DNA of 64,000 nt from positions 101,034,239-101,098,238 of the forward strand of contig NC_081413.1 of the NCBI RefSeq assembly GCF_030272615.1, read 5' to 3'. Numbering within the stretch: the stretch's first letter is position 1; each line of letters starts with the position of its first letter. The stretch is from Cryptomeria japonica (taxonomy: Eukaryota; Streptophyta; Pinopsida; Cupressales; Cupressaceae). Shown in pieces: positions 1-10,668 of the stretch. The position numbers were made by a program, and so were the translations under genes. The notes beneath the pieces were generated by a model. It ran no database searches. It had not been told where the DNA came from and saw only the letters and a list, made by a program, of their open reading frames with translations.

Positions 1-1569
1 GTAAAGTATGTAGTTCTATTTTCTACTCTATGGTTTGATGTAAACTAATTAGTGGGTATGCAACCCATTCTAGGGTCAATATCCCAGACAATTTCTCTGT
101 GGTTGCTACCCATGGTGGTAGCACTTAAGCAAAGGCTCAAGATGGCCTATTGCTTGTGGCCTAAAACAACTAGATCCTAATACCTATCATAAGCATCACC
201 CTTGACCCAATTGTCAATCGTCAACAATTCTTCAAGATTAAATCGATTTCATAAAAGCATTTCACTCAATCATCCCTATAGGGGTTTACTATGATTTAAC
301 TCAGTGGATGAAAGATCATTTTAGGATTATCTTATTAGATTATCGATCCAAGGGGGATTACCCGCCCCTTGGATTTTAACTTCCAAGTGTCCCTTATTAC
401 TCCTCGATGATTTATAGGGACGATGCCACAGACATCATTGATGGAGCTTTATTAGGCGTTAAGTGCAGTAGTTCAACATGATGGCATTACCCGTAAGCGT
501 GACCCAGAGGCACCGTAAATACCGAACACTGGTAGGTTTTGGTTTTCCGACTTCCTTTATTTAGTTTTCTAACTAAGAAGCTATGAAAAACATCATGCTT
601 GAAAACAATTATGAATTGAACATGCATAATTAGACATTGCAAAGCTTAATTAATTGAAACAACTACTTGATGAACCACGTGGAATAAAAACCATAACTAA
701 ATTAATTAATATTCAAAACTTGAAATATAACTTGCATAATAACGACAATTATAAAACTTGCATATTAATAATTAAACTTGTGACTTGCATGAAGATGAAG
801 AAAATGTAACTTTGTCATCAATAAATGCAAATAAAGTATAAGTAATTCGCATGAAGCAAGGATAGTGTAAGTTACATGCAAGTTTAAGCAATGTGTTTAT
901 TTCTACCATGAGAATAATCACTTATAGAGTCACTAGTTCAAAAATAGTAATCAGTTTAGACATTAGACAAATTTTGAACTAATCATAATGATATGAATTT
1001 AATTGTTTTTTAACGAGTCTAAAGTGCCAACTAAGTAACCCAATAAATCTCAATTAGCTTGAAAGATTTCAATTATATAACTAAATTTACAATCACGAAT
1101 TTACTATACCATGATCCCAATTATTTATAAATTTTCTAAGTTTAGTTTACTAACTTTAAAATTCATACAAAAGAAATTAATAATAATTCCTAATTTGCAA
1201 ACTCTATATATATATATAAAAGAAAAAAATCTAAAAATAATAAAAAAATATATAAGCGAACTTATTTTAAAAGTTAATGGGAAAATTAATGGGGGGTGGG
1301 GGCCATGGGTCCCATCACCCCTGCGAACCTGTAGGTGCAGGCCCGCAGGGATGAGGGAACACCGCGGGCCCCCACACTCCCCCTGTAGCCACTGTCATAA
1401 CAGTGACCGCAGGGGAAGTGGAGGGTACCACTTCCCTGACGGTTATATTAACCGCCTCCCCCTACACGCCGCCCGATACTTATTCGAAATAAATTTCGAA
1501 GACCACTTTTTTTAAATAATCACTTTGCAATATTTTATATATTCATTATCGGTTTGGTATAAATTTAAT

Positions 1570-1620
<51 letters not shown>

Positions 1621-1650
1621 TTTTTTTTTTCCAGTTTATTTAAAAATATA

Positions 1651-1733
<83 letters not shown>

Positions 1734-2986
1734 AGATATATGTACAAAAAGAATATTATTATAAAAATGAGAATATGAATTTAATCACAGGGATGAAATA
1801 AAATAGAGAAATTTGTTTTAGCAATATACAGATAACTAAATTATCACAGAGATAGGTAAATGCTTAATTTTTGATCTCACGGTGAACATATCCAACAATT
1901 TTGCCCTTATGTTGAGATAAAACTTCCTTTGAGAGATTTTCAGGAAAGCAAAAAATATATTCTCTCTCTGGAATAAATAAATAACAGAACAATAATGAGA
2001 AGATTTCATACTTGATATACTATTTCTCATAGTGAGATTCCTAAATACAAATGAGAAAAAAAATTACTTACAGAGATAGAAAAAAAAATTGAGTTTTTCA
2101 AAAAAATAAAAAGAGATGTTGAAAAGCATGATTTATGTTCTTCTTTTTTTATTCAAGATCTTCTCTGGATTTCAAAGAAAAAAACAGAAAAACAAAATCT
2201 GATTTCTTTCTTTTAAATAGATTAACAATTAAAGAGAAATCTACATTTGTATTTTAAAAGAAAAGAAATCTTTATCACTGCATTTCTTTAATGAAAAAAA
2301 ATAGATTTCCTTTCTATCTAACAATTAAGAAATGATTTCTTTCAGAAAGCTATATTCAACTAAAGAATTTTTGGAGGAGATATTCCTTTTGAAAATAAAA
2401 AGAATTTACATAAGGAATTAACATATGCAAAGAGGGAACCTGGAGAAGCCTTTTGATGTTGAATCCTCTCCAAATCCTCAAGCCTAGCCTTCCTTGATCC
2501 TTCCTTGCAAGCTTGGAAAAATTTCTTCAAAACAACCTTAACTATTCTACAAATGAAAATATGACTACTAAAAACAAACTTATTTGAGAAAACTTTCTTC
2601 AAAGAATAACCAACTCCCTTTTTTGAAAACTTGCATACAATGTATGGGAAAAATCCCTTAATTCCACTATCTAGAGAAATTAATTAAGAATAAGATTCTT
2701 TTCCAATATTGGACCCATGCAAAATCGATTAATATCTTAGTGGGGGAGTTACATGCAAGGTATTGAAGATTCCTCTAGAAGCTTCCAATTCCTCCTACAA
2801 CATGTGCCATAATTGGGAATTAAAAATTAAAATAAAAAAATAATGCCTTTTGAATTATATTCTCCAAGTGTGTATGTGGGTCCATTATTTATTCTTTTAT
2901 AATATCCATTCAATTATTTTCAATAGCTCAACCAAAAATATAATATAATTGTATCAAATCAAAAGTGATAAAGGAGGGTTGTGACA
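1..2986 (-). repeat. Element A 3' LTR (left part cut by window edge)
   Basis: This block aligns with 30967-33780 over its whole length. It ends in GTGACA, which reads TGTCAC on the minus strand and matches the TG start of the other LTR. About 615 bp of the LTR lie left of the window. In a sample of about 170 bp at its start the two LTRs differ at roughly 6% of sites, so this is an old insertion. It differs from its partner by a much longer TG run (1572-1619) and AT run (1655-1727), and by a GC-rich patch (about 1319-1423) that the partner lacks. I see no gene in it. Confidence 0.95.
1572..1727. repeat. TG and AT microsatellites in the element A 3' LTR
   Basis: A perfect (TG)24 run spans 1572-1619. 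After a T-rich linker, an AT dinucleotide run of about 73 bp spans 1655-1727. The partner LTR has only about nine TG repeats (32439-32456) and a 10-bp AT run (about 32492-32501). Apparent ORFs through here only translate the repeat. Confidence 0.97.
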
Positions 2987-3000
2987 TCCTCCCCCCCTTA
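2987..3000 (-). other. Polypurine tract of element A
   Basis: On the minus strand this stretch reads TAAGGGGGGAGGA and directly abuts the TG start of the 3' LTR. That is the expected place for the plus-strand primer used in reverse transcription. It fixes the orientation of A as minus. Confidence 0.9.
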
Positions 3001-3084
3001 ATTTGTGCATCATCTCGATGCACTTATTGAATGTATCCAAAGAGTCTATAGTTCATGATTAGTTTAAAACAAAAAGGGAAACAA

Positions 3085-4957
3085 CTGCTGCATTTTCCTA
3101 GTATCTTCCCACGTGGCATTCTTTTCATCATATTGGTTTCATTGTAATTTGTATTGATCAACCTCTCTATTGTGCAATTGGCACTGGTGCCTCTCCAAGA
3201 TTTTGAATGGCTCTATCATTATTCCTCCCATTTCCTGGACCTGTAAAGCATCCCAATTCAAAATATGTTTCTCATCAGGTACATACATTTTAAGAAGAGA
3301 TACATGGAAGACATCATGGATTCGGCTCAACTGGGGAGGTAAGGCCAACCGATATGCAACTGGCTTAATCCTTTCCAATATTTCAAAAGGTCCAACATAA
3401 CGAGGTGCAAGCTTGGTCTTTTTCCCAAACCTTATGGAACTCTTGTGTGGCCTAACCCTTAGGAAGACTTGCTCTCCCACCTCAAACTCCCTTGGTGTCC
3501 TGTTCTTGTCTGCATAACTTTTCTGCCTATTTGAGGCTTCCTTCAATCTTTGCTTAATTTCCTTAGTTTTCCTTTCCATTTCCTTCAACATATCTGGTCC
3601 AACAATTACTCTATCCTCAAGACTATCCCAACTCAAAGGTGTTCGACATGGCCTACCATACAATGCTTCGAAAGGTGTCATTCCCAAAGATGTTTGATAT
3701 GTATTATTGTAAGCAAACTCTACCAGAGGTAGGTAATCTTCCCATTTCTTCTGTTAGTCCATGCAGTACATGTGAAGTAGGTCTTCCAAAATTTGATTTG
3801 TCCTTTCTGTTTGACCATCGGTTTCAGGATGGTATATAGTGCTAAAATTTAGTTGAGTTCCCAGAGCTGATTGAAGAGTTGTCCAAAACCTTGAAGTGAA
3901 TCTAGCATCTCTATCTAATATGATTTTCTCTAGCATTCCATGCAACCTAAATATTTCCTTAACGAAGCGACTAGCCAAGGTAGGTGCATCATCCGTTAGA
4001 TTCCCTGGTATAAAGTGTGCCACCTTAGTGAGTTTGTCAATTACCACCATTATTGTATCATGCCTAGAAGGTGACATGGGCAACCCTTGCACAAAATCCA
4101 TGCTAATAACTTGCCACTTGTGTTGAGGTACATCATGTAATTATAATAATCCAGCTGGATGTCTATGTTCTGCCTTTACTCTTTGACACTCCAAACATTT
4201 AGCCACATACTTGACTACGTCATTCTTCATCCCTTGCCAAAAGTATAACTTCTTTAGATCTGCATAAAGTTTGTTAACTCTCGGGTGCCCTGAATAAGGG
4301 GCATTATGAGCCTCCAACAAGACTACTTCCCTTAAGTCTCCTAAATCAAGAATATAGATTCTATTATTGTATCTGAGCAACCCATCTTCATCTAATGTAT
4401 ACCCTTAAACCTTAGGATCCATTGGATCATATTCTAAAGTCAATTTGACTTTATCATACCATGGGTCATGTCCCTGCTCATCCATTACTTGCCTTTTGAA
4501 AGAAGTTTTGAATGTTACTATAGTCATCAAGTGTCTCCTCCTACTTAAAGCATCTGCCACCCTGATTTACTTGCCCTTAATATATTCAATTTCAAAATCA
4601 TATTAACTTAGAAACTCTAACCACCTTCTTTGTCTAGCATTTAAGTGGGGTTGGGTAAAGATGTACTTTAGTCCTTGGTTATCTGACTTTAACTCAAAGG
4701 GCTTCCCTAGTAAGAAGTGTCTCCATTTCTGTAGGGCATGCACAATCACTGCTAACTCTAAGTCATGGGGTGCATAATTAACTTCATGAGTCTTCAGCTT
4801 CCTAGATTCGTAAGCTACTACCCCTTCATCTTGGACAAGTACTCCTCCTAAACCTTTGATAGAAGCGTCAGTTACGATTGTGAAGTGTTCATTCAGATTT
4901 GGTACTTTTAGAATGGGTGCTGAAGTTAGTTTCCCCTTAAAAATTTGGAATGCCTTA
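3085..4957 (-). pseudogene. Element A pol, distal part: RNase H, integrase, chromodomain
   Basis: All pieces lie in one minus-strand frame broken by stops. RNase H (about 4957-4603) shows TDASIKGLGG, a KW..FLLG stretch and ELKSDNQGL. The integrase zinc-binding region (4380-4141) has HNAPYSGH followed by CLEC. The catalytic core (4101-3754) has the D of MDFVQG, the D of ILDRDARF and the E of GQTERTN. The GPF/Y-type region (3687-3139) ends in EPFKILERHQCQLHNRE, and NATWED follows past a TGA. That is a chromodomain whose usual Trp-containing core is interrupted by the stop. The chromodomain places A in the chromovirus branch of Ty3/gypsy, in which it is thought to steer integration to marked chromatin. 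Not functional. B inserted at 4958 separates this part from the rest of the RT. Confidence 0.9.
4953..4957. other. Target-site duplication of element B, left copy
   Basis: CCTTA lies immediately before B and is repeated immediately after it at 27521-27525. Ignoring B and one copy, the A reading frame runs on across the join. Confidence 0.95.
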
Positions 4958-6160
4958 TGTAAAGCGAAAAATCGCGATCGAACCCTAGTTGCTCTCCCCT
5001 CTTCCAACTCCAAGGAGAGAGAAGGGAGAGTCACTCTAGGGTTGATGGTTTTCACTTAGGAGGGACTTTACATTCAAAAGAGGGGTTGAAACCCACAAGA
5101 TCCAATCTCACACAATGCAAGATTGGATGCTAAATGTGTTTCAAGGGTTAAGAAAGCAAGGCTACCCTCTTTTGTAAAGAATGTTGATAGAAGAATTAAG
5201 CTAGGAATGCATATAAAGTGACAAAGATTTGCTTATAAACTGAGATAGGGATATAGGATGAAGCTGCAGACCTGGAATTAGCAGTAAAATGTCGATACGG
5301 CGCTGTCCTGCAAATTTGAGCAAAAGTTGACGGGACGATGGCGCCCGGTGCCACGGTCCTCCGAAAAATCCGCGAAACGAAGGGGGATCTGTTCGTCTCT
5401 GCACAAGGATTCCAGATCTTCAATTTCAGCCGCGTACCTGCAACCTAAACACAGAAAAGTGAAGACGATTGGGGGGTTAGGGATTAGGGATTTGCCCTTA
5501 GGTCAAACCCCGGTTTTGGAATTAACCAAGAAATGAGAAATGCTATAAATGCAAATGTATGTAATGTAAAACAAGTACTAATACCTTGTTGTAAAGATGT
5601 TTGTATCCTCATGTGCGAAGGTATAGATGTTGTTGTTTGTTGTATTGTTGTATGTTGTATGTAGCATGTAGTATGTGATCTCCTCTTCAATGGTTGAATC
5701 CTTGTCTTGAATGCAACACTTAGCCTTGAATGGAGACTTAGAATGATCAATTGCTTGAAAGAATGCTTGAATGCTTGAGTATAATTTCCACACTTTTTTC
5801 CATCATATCGAATGAAAGAGGAAAATGTAGTTTATATACTTGTCAATTAGGGCTGATAGACTGATTTTCCCGACCTTAGGCCGACCAGGAAAGTTTATTT
5901 TCCAAATTGCAAACAAAAGGACCCGAAGCCCCATAGGAGACCGGGCCCAAAATAGGGCCAGGGCCCAGGGCGGTGGGCGCTCTGGTCCCACCTCCCGGGA
6001 CAGCAGGGTGCAAAGGAGGTTCAGGCCAGGGTGCAAGAAAATGCAGTTTTCAGTGTCATAAGCAAGTTTCGGGGTCTCCATTCAGGTTTAGTGTTGCGTC
6101 GCCATCATGAAGACCCAAATGCAGTCGAAATTGCAAGTGTCGCAATTTTAGGACGATACA
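4958..6160 (-). repeat. Element B 3' LTR
   Basis: This 1203-bp repeat begins TGTAAAGCG, ends GGACGATACA and is matched by 26248-27520. Divergence is roughly 2-3% by eye, plus indels. It contains one copy of a hairpin beginning GGACGATGGCGC and ending GGTCC (5333-5359), and a degenerate GC-rich copy near 5961-5988. The partner LTR carries three such GC-rich units. ORFs read inside it (for example 5484-5750) occur in both LTRs and look non-coding. Confidence 0.95.
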
Positions 6161-6906
6161 TTTAGCCCCCACTTTAGCGGGAGTATAAGCGTACGCTCAT
6201 ACTTTCGGTAAAGTACAAGGAAACAACATTGAAAAACTTTCACCACGTCAAGGAGGCAAGATACACCAAGCCCCCAGTGGACTAAGGATCTTACGACTTC
6301 GATTGACAAAGTAAAAGGGAAGATCACGAGGGAGAACCATGACTGTCAGTAGCAAGGTTCCCTCACTATGAGTCATGCAAGAAAGATATCAAAAATTTTC
6401 AAGGCAAGGCTAAATTTGCCAAGAAATTTTCAAGTATCTTGAAAAGATATGAACGGGATGTATGCCCCCCTACGTTAAAGCGATCGCCAATGCCTCACCG
6501 GGGGTGATTGCTTTAAGGTAGTGATACATATAAGAAATGAGAAAGGAAAGGAGCACGTTATCGCAAGGATTTAGCCCCCAAGTGTGAGATAAGCCCAAGG
6601 ATAATAGACACAAAACACAAAGCACAAGGTGACTTCGCTTTCCTCGGGGTCAGTATGCTGTATGATAATTCATGTATATCATATGTATGTATGCATAATT
6701 GTTCTTCATTCCCCAATCAAGGAAGGTCACCTAGAAGAAGGGAACACATGTGTCTTTTGAGTCAACATGAGAGAGACCAAAAGAGATCTCAATGCTTTGC
6801 ATCGTCCTCAAGTAGACAACACTAAGGACAACAAATAGAAGAATAAGAATAACATATAGAAGAAGTAACAAAAGAGAGGAGGAGAGAATCTGCTATGCTA
6901 ATGAAA
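6161..6906 (-). other. Element B 3' noncoding region with polypurine tract
   Basis: The first bases (6161-6174) read as a purine-rich tract with GTGGGGG on the minus strand, adjacent to the LTR: the expected polypurine tract. Beyond it I see no gene. There is a near-perfect 22-bp palindrome at 6182-6203, an imperfect long inverted repeat at 6470-6521, and a second run resembling the polypurine tract near 6570-6580. Confidence 0.75.
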
Positions 6907-8448
6907 CTAGTCTAGCATGTCATCTACCCCCCAATCTTGCTGATCAATGTTTTGGGAAGGCAGGGAACACGCTAGAGGAGGAACATCCAACACAGCAGAT
7001 GGAGCTATCACAAGATCCAAACAAGGGCTATGTTCATGTTCCAAGCCACGTTGTTCTTGTATAGGAGCTAGGATAAGTGCTTTAGAAAATTCATTAGATA
7101 AATGGTTATCAATATCAACAAGTTCATATTCCCTATCAGAAGCAAGAGGAGTAACATTTTCATCATGAATAACATTTTCATCTATAGCATCACCAAGATT
7201 TATAAAAATAGGATCTTTAACCCGCACAGGATCAAGACCATCATGCATCTTATGTTTAGGAGATTTTGGCTCAATCGTTGGCTGAGGAGAAAATGGAATA
7301 ATGCTTGTTGAAGGTGTTTTTGGGGATCGCAAATTTTGAGAAGCAGCTGCTTGAGCTCTAAGAAGACGCTTTCGTCGACGTTCACATGCAGAACGATTTC
7401 GTCTAGTCTTAGTAGGAAGTGGAGAAGATTGAGGAGGAGGAATGTTCTCATCCTTATCACTTGGGTGTTTAGGTTGTGGTCTCTTAGGTTGAACAATAGG
7501 AGAAGAGGAAGGTCTCTTCTCTCCATAAGAGGAAGGAGGAGGAACTGCTCCATATAAAGGAGGAATATTTGGTTTAGGAAGGAGACCAAGTCCATCATGA
7601 CGAGGAGGTATAGGTCTACTCTTAGGAAGTTTATTCGGCATAGACATAGTCACATCCATAGGAATGGGTTGGGAATCTTCTTGAGGAAAGACATTGGTTT
7701 TATCTTTCAAAGGAAGAACTTCCTTCTCAAGAACGATAGGAATATCAAGTTTGAGTGTTCTAGGTTCACTTAGAGATAGGATCATATCTTTTTTCCACTT
7801 TTGATAAGATTTGAAAAGATGATCACTTCGCGGAGGAAGAGATTTGAATTGTTTAGGGCAAAAATAATCAATAGGAACGCTAGAAGTTCTTTTAGCTGGT
7901 TTAAAGAGACTATGATTGACAGTAACAACTTCACCATTATGGGGAAATTTCAAACACTTGTGAATAGGAGAAGCAATAGCTTTCATGGAAGATAGCCAAG
8001 GATAGCCTATCTTCACACGAAATTGTTCGGATGATGGAATGATAGCAAAGTCCACATCAAGGGTTTTGTTATGGACCTCAATAGGTAATGTAATAGAACC
8101 AATTGTAGGAGAAGAAAATGCATCAAATAGTTTCACAACCACATCTATTTTGTCATAGATCACTTGATTCAATTGCAAAGTAAAAAGAAATTCTTCAGTA
8201 ATGATATTAACCATGCAAGAAGGATCAATAAGCACTCCACGGCAAGGTATATTTTTTACTTTTGCAACTATATATAAAGGACCATCAGGTGCCCTGATAG
8301 TTTCACTGGAATCAAATGTGATGGAAGGTTCTTTAGGGATTTTCTGTTGCTCCACAAAGTTAATCACATTCGGAGTCATAAACACAAGATCATCAGGTGA
8401 GACAGAGGAATCAGTAGTATCAATCGCATTAGAGGTATGAGAAGGCAA
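6907..8448 (-). CDS. Element B protease-like ORF with long proline-rich tail
   Basis: This is an uninterrupted 513-codon ORF and the longest intact frame in B. Residues about 30-190 resemble the retropepsin-like domain of plant gypsy elements: GPLYIVAKVKN, GVLIDPSCMVNI, then IGYPWLSSM and KCLKFPHNGE. The usual catalytic D-S/T-G triplet reads D-P-S, so proteolytic activity is doubtful. The rest is rich in Pro and Lys/Arg (about 260-390) and then acidic. No RT, RNase H or integrase follows; the 3' noncoding region and LTR come next. The frame is shared with the upstream gag piece, separated by one TAG at about 8461-8463, so the ATG at 8448 may not be the original start. Function of the tail is unknown. 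Confidence 0.75.
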   Translation of the reverse strand: MPSHTSNAIDTTDSSVSPDDLVFMTPNVINFVEQQKIPKEPSITFDSSETIRAPDGPLYIVAKVKNIPCRGVLIDPSCMVNIITEEFLFTLQLNQVIYDKIDVVVKLFDAFSSPTIGSITLPIEVHNKTLDVDFAIIPSSEQFRVKIGYPWLSSMKAIASPIHKCLKFPHNGEVVTVNHSLFKPAKRTSSVPIDYFCPKQFKSLPPRSDHLFKSYQKWKKDMILSLSEPRTLKLDIPIVLEKEVLPLKDKTNVFPQEDSQPIPMDVTMSMPNKLPKSRPIPPRHDGLGLLPKPNIPPLYGAVPPPSSYGEKRPSSSPIVQPKRPQPKHPSDKDENIPPPQSSPLPTKTRRNRSACERRRKRLLRAQAAASQNLRSPKTPSTSIIPFSPQPTIEPKSPKHKMHDGLDPVRVKDPIFINLGDAIDENVIHDENVTPLASDREYELVDIDNHLSNEFSKALILAPIQEQRGLEHEHSPCLDLVIAPSAVLDVPPLACSLPSQNIDQQDWGVDDMLD

Positions 8449-8463
8449 TGGATCAGTAAAAAT

Positions 8464-9852
8464 CTAAAGATTTTGGTTAGGAGGAGCTACAGATTTGTTG
8501 CCTTTATCATTCACACCAGAAATAGAGATAGTATTATTATCAATCAAATCTTGAATTTTACCCTTTAAAGCAAAACATTTTTCAGTATCATGCCCAGGTT
8601 GACGATGAAATTGACAAAAAGATTTGTTATCAAAATAAGGTGAAGTAATCTTTGCAGGATCAATTTGCCTTATAGGAGGAAGAGTAAGCACATTTTGTTC
8701 CAATAACTTATTCATAATACTATGCAATGATTCATTCAAAGGAGTATACTTTCTTTCTTTCTTGAAAAATTTAGAAATAGGAGACACACCTGATGCTGCA
8801 TTCAGACACACCTGATGCTGCATTCACATTATTGTTGATGATGTTTTCATTGAATTTAATGGACTCTTTGTTTGGTTTAAACTTCCCAAATGGTTGTTGA
8901 CTACTATCACCCTTATCACTCGGAGCCATAGGATGTGATTGTTCCATTTGACTCACAGTCAGTTGATAATTGTGAAGAGTTGCGCACAACTGTTGGAAAG
9001 AAGTAAACTCAGAAAACAGGAGTTTTTCTCTAATGTCTTTAGGTAAATTAGAAATAAAGATTCTTTGAATATCATTGTCAGGCACTGGAAAGGAAATTTG
9101 AGCATACAAATGCTTATATCTACCAATGAAATCAGTCACTTTTTCTTTAACACCTTGTTTACAATGCATTAAATCAATCAAAGTAACTTTAGGACTTATA
9201 TTGTTTTGAAATTGTTGAATGAAAGCATTTGCAAGTTGTTCGAAAGAAGTAATAGAATAGGAAGGCAACGAGCAATACCATTGTAGGGCTTTGTCTCTGA
9301 ATGTTCTAGTAAACAGTTTTGCAAGCAACCTTTGGTCATAAGCAAAATTAGTACATATTGTTTGAAAGGTCTTGACATGTGTTAGAGGATCACCCTTACC
9401 ATTATAAAGCTCCAAATGCGGAATTTCAACATGTTTAGGGGGGATAGCTCGAACAATGTCAAGAGAAAGTGGGCTCGCAACATCAAATGTGGGCACACTA
9501 AACTTAGATTGATTCATAGAGGCAATTTGTTGCTGTAAAGAAGAGACAGTTTGTGCAAGATTGTTAATGGTCGCTTCAGTCGAAGAATTCATATTAGATG
9601 TGTTAGATTGAGATGGAGGTGTTATGTTATTGAAAGAAGGTAGAGAGTAAGGTGGTGGGACACTATGATAGTTAGTCATAGGGGATGATTGGACAGGAGG
9701 AACACTACAAGGAGGAATGGAAGGGTTAAATGAATTGCCCCCTTGTGTCATGTTCATTTGTGGAGATATAATAGGCACACTCATTGAAGGAATGAATGAA
9801 GAAGTCAGATTGAATGAAGGAAGAGGGTTGATTGAAGAAGAGGGATTGCCCC
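8464..9852 (-). pseudogene. Element B gag, distal part (core and zinc knuckle), frameshifted
   Basis: From the C insertion site the frame runs through a Ser/Pro/Asn-rich stretch, then a retrotransposon gag core: HVEIPHLELYNGKGDP, DKALQWYCSLP, FEQLANAFIQQF. Past the core is a CHHC knuckle, CQFHRQPGHDTEKC, expected to bind RNA. A perfect 22-bp tandem duplication (8783-8804 and 8805-8826) shifts the frame just before KYTPLNESLH. This shift, one TAG near 8461 and the C insertion at 9853 disrupt the ORF. Gag would form the virus-like particle. Confidence 0.88.
9848..9852. other. Target-site duplication of element C, left copy
   Basis: GCCCC precedes C and recurs immediately after it at 24539-24543. 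This proves that C inserted into the gag of B. Confidence 0.95.
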
Positions 9853-10647
9853 TGTAGACACCTAAAATTGTCATGTCTAATTAAATAAATATTTTATTTA
9901 TTTAATTATCTAAGCCTAATTCTTCTATTAATTAAATAAATCTTTATTTATTTAATTAATTCATTTATCCTCTTCTAGCCTTATTTCTCATTTAAATAAA
10001 TACATTTATTTATTTAAATTATCCCTTTCCTAAATTAAATAAATATTTTATTTATTTAATTGTCCTACTTCTTCTATTAATTAAATAAATCTTTATTTAT
10101 TTAATTAATTCATTATCTTTTTCTACACATGACACATGTCATTCATCTCTTATTTCCTACACTACCTACCTCTTTCATTATTTTGGTATTTCTTATACCT
10201 ACCCTCTAATCCTAGCCGACCTCTCTTTTTACACCTCTCAATCTTAACCCTCCATTTCATATTGTGTCTTCTATTTAAGGAGATGCTTTCTTCATTGTCA
10301 AACCCTAATGACTAATCCCTAATGAGACATGCCTAACTACTTGATCAATTGACTACACTACAATTCCACTTGCAACCACATTTCGTTCTTTGTTGAGCTC
10401 TTGTGCATACAAAAATCTGAGAGCAAGTATATCAAGCAAGATCAATGGAGATAGGAAGAATGGAGATCAAAACCCTATTGGACATGTGATGGTATAATCT
10501 TTGTGATTTTGAGTTATTTGCATTGTCTTAGGTAATCTTCATATGTTATGGTGGATCTTTGTTCATTGTTAGGCTAGGGTTTAGTGGTTGAATCCATTTT
10601 AGTCTTTCAATATTATTGTTTATTGTTATCCATTTTCACCATATACA
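9853..10647 (+). repeat. Element C 5' LTR
   Basis: 795 bp, from TGTAGACACC to CATATACA. It matches 23744-24538 with only two substitutions that I can find (GGAG/GAAG near 10270, TTTC/TTCC near 10381). The AT-rich first half repeats blocks of TTAAATAAAT and TTATTTATTTAA that can fold on each other. A candidate TATA-like stretch is CTATTTAAGG near 10271. Minus-strand relatives form the LTRs of D. No gene. Confidence 0.97.
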
Positions 10648-10650
10648 TTT

Positions 10651-10668
10651 TGGCACGCCCGGTGGGAC
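10651..10668 (+). other. Primer-binding site of element C
   Basis: TGGCACGCCCGGTGGGAC lies three bases after the 5' LTR, as expected for a site complementary to a tRNA 3' end. I cannot name the tRNA with certainty. D carries the same site with one change. Confidence 0.85.

Noticed and set aside
1111-1515. 134-codon plus-strand ORF in the A LTR.
   Set aside because: It spans low-complexity LTR sequence, the other LTR does not preserve it, and it has no domain.
1525-1728. Small ORF made of Cys-Val and Ile-Tyr repeats.
   Set aside because: It only translates the TG and AT microsatellites.
5484-5750. 88-codon ORF present in both B LTRs (also 26774-27040).
   Set aside because: Recurrence is explained by the LTR duplication; there is no domain or independent constraint.
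7200-7598. 132-codon ORF on the same strand inside the B protease-like ORF.
   Set aside because: It is an alternative-frame reading of the 513-codon ORF, Leu/Phe-rich, with no motif.
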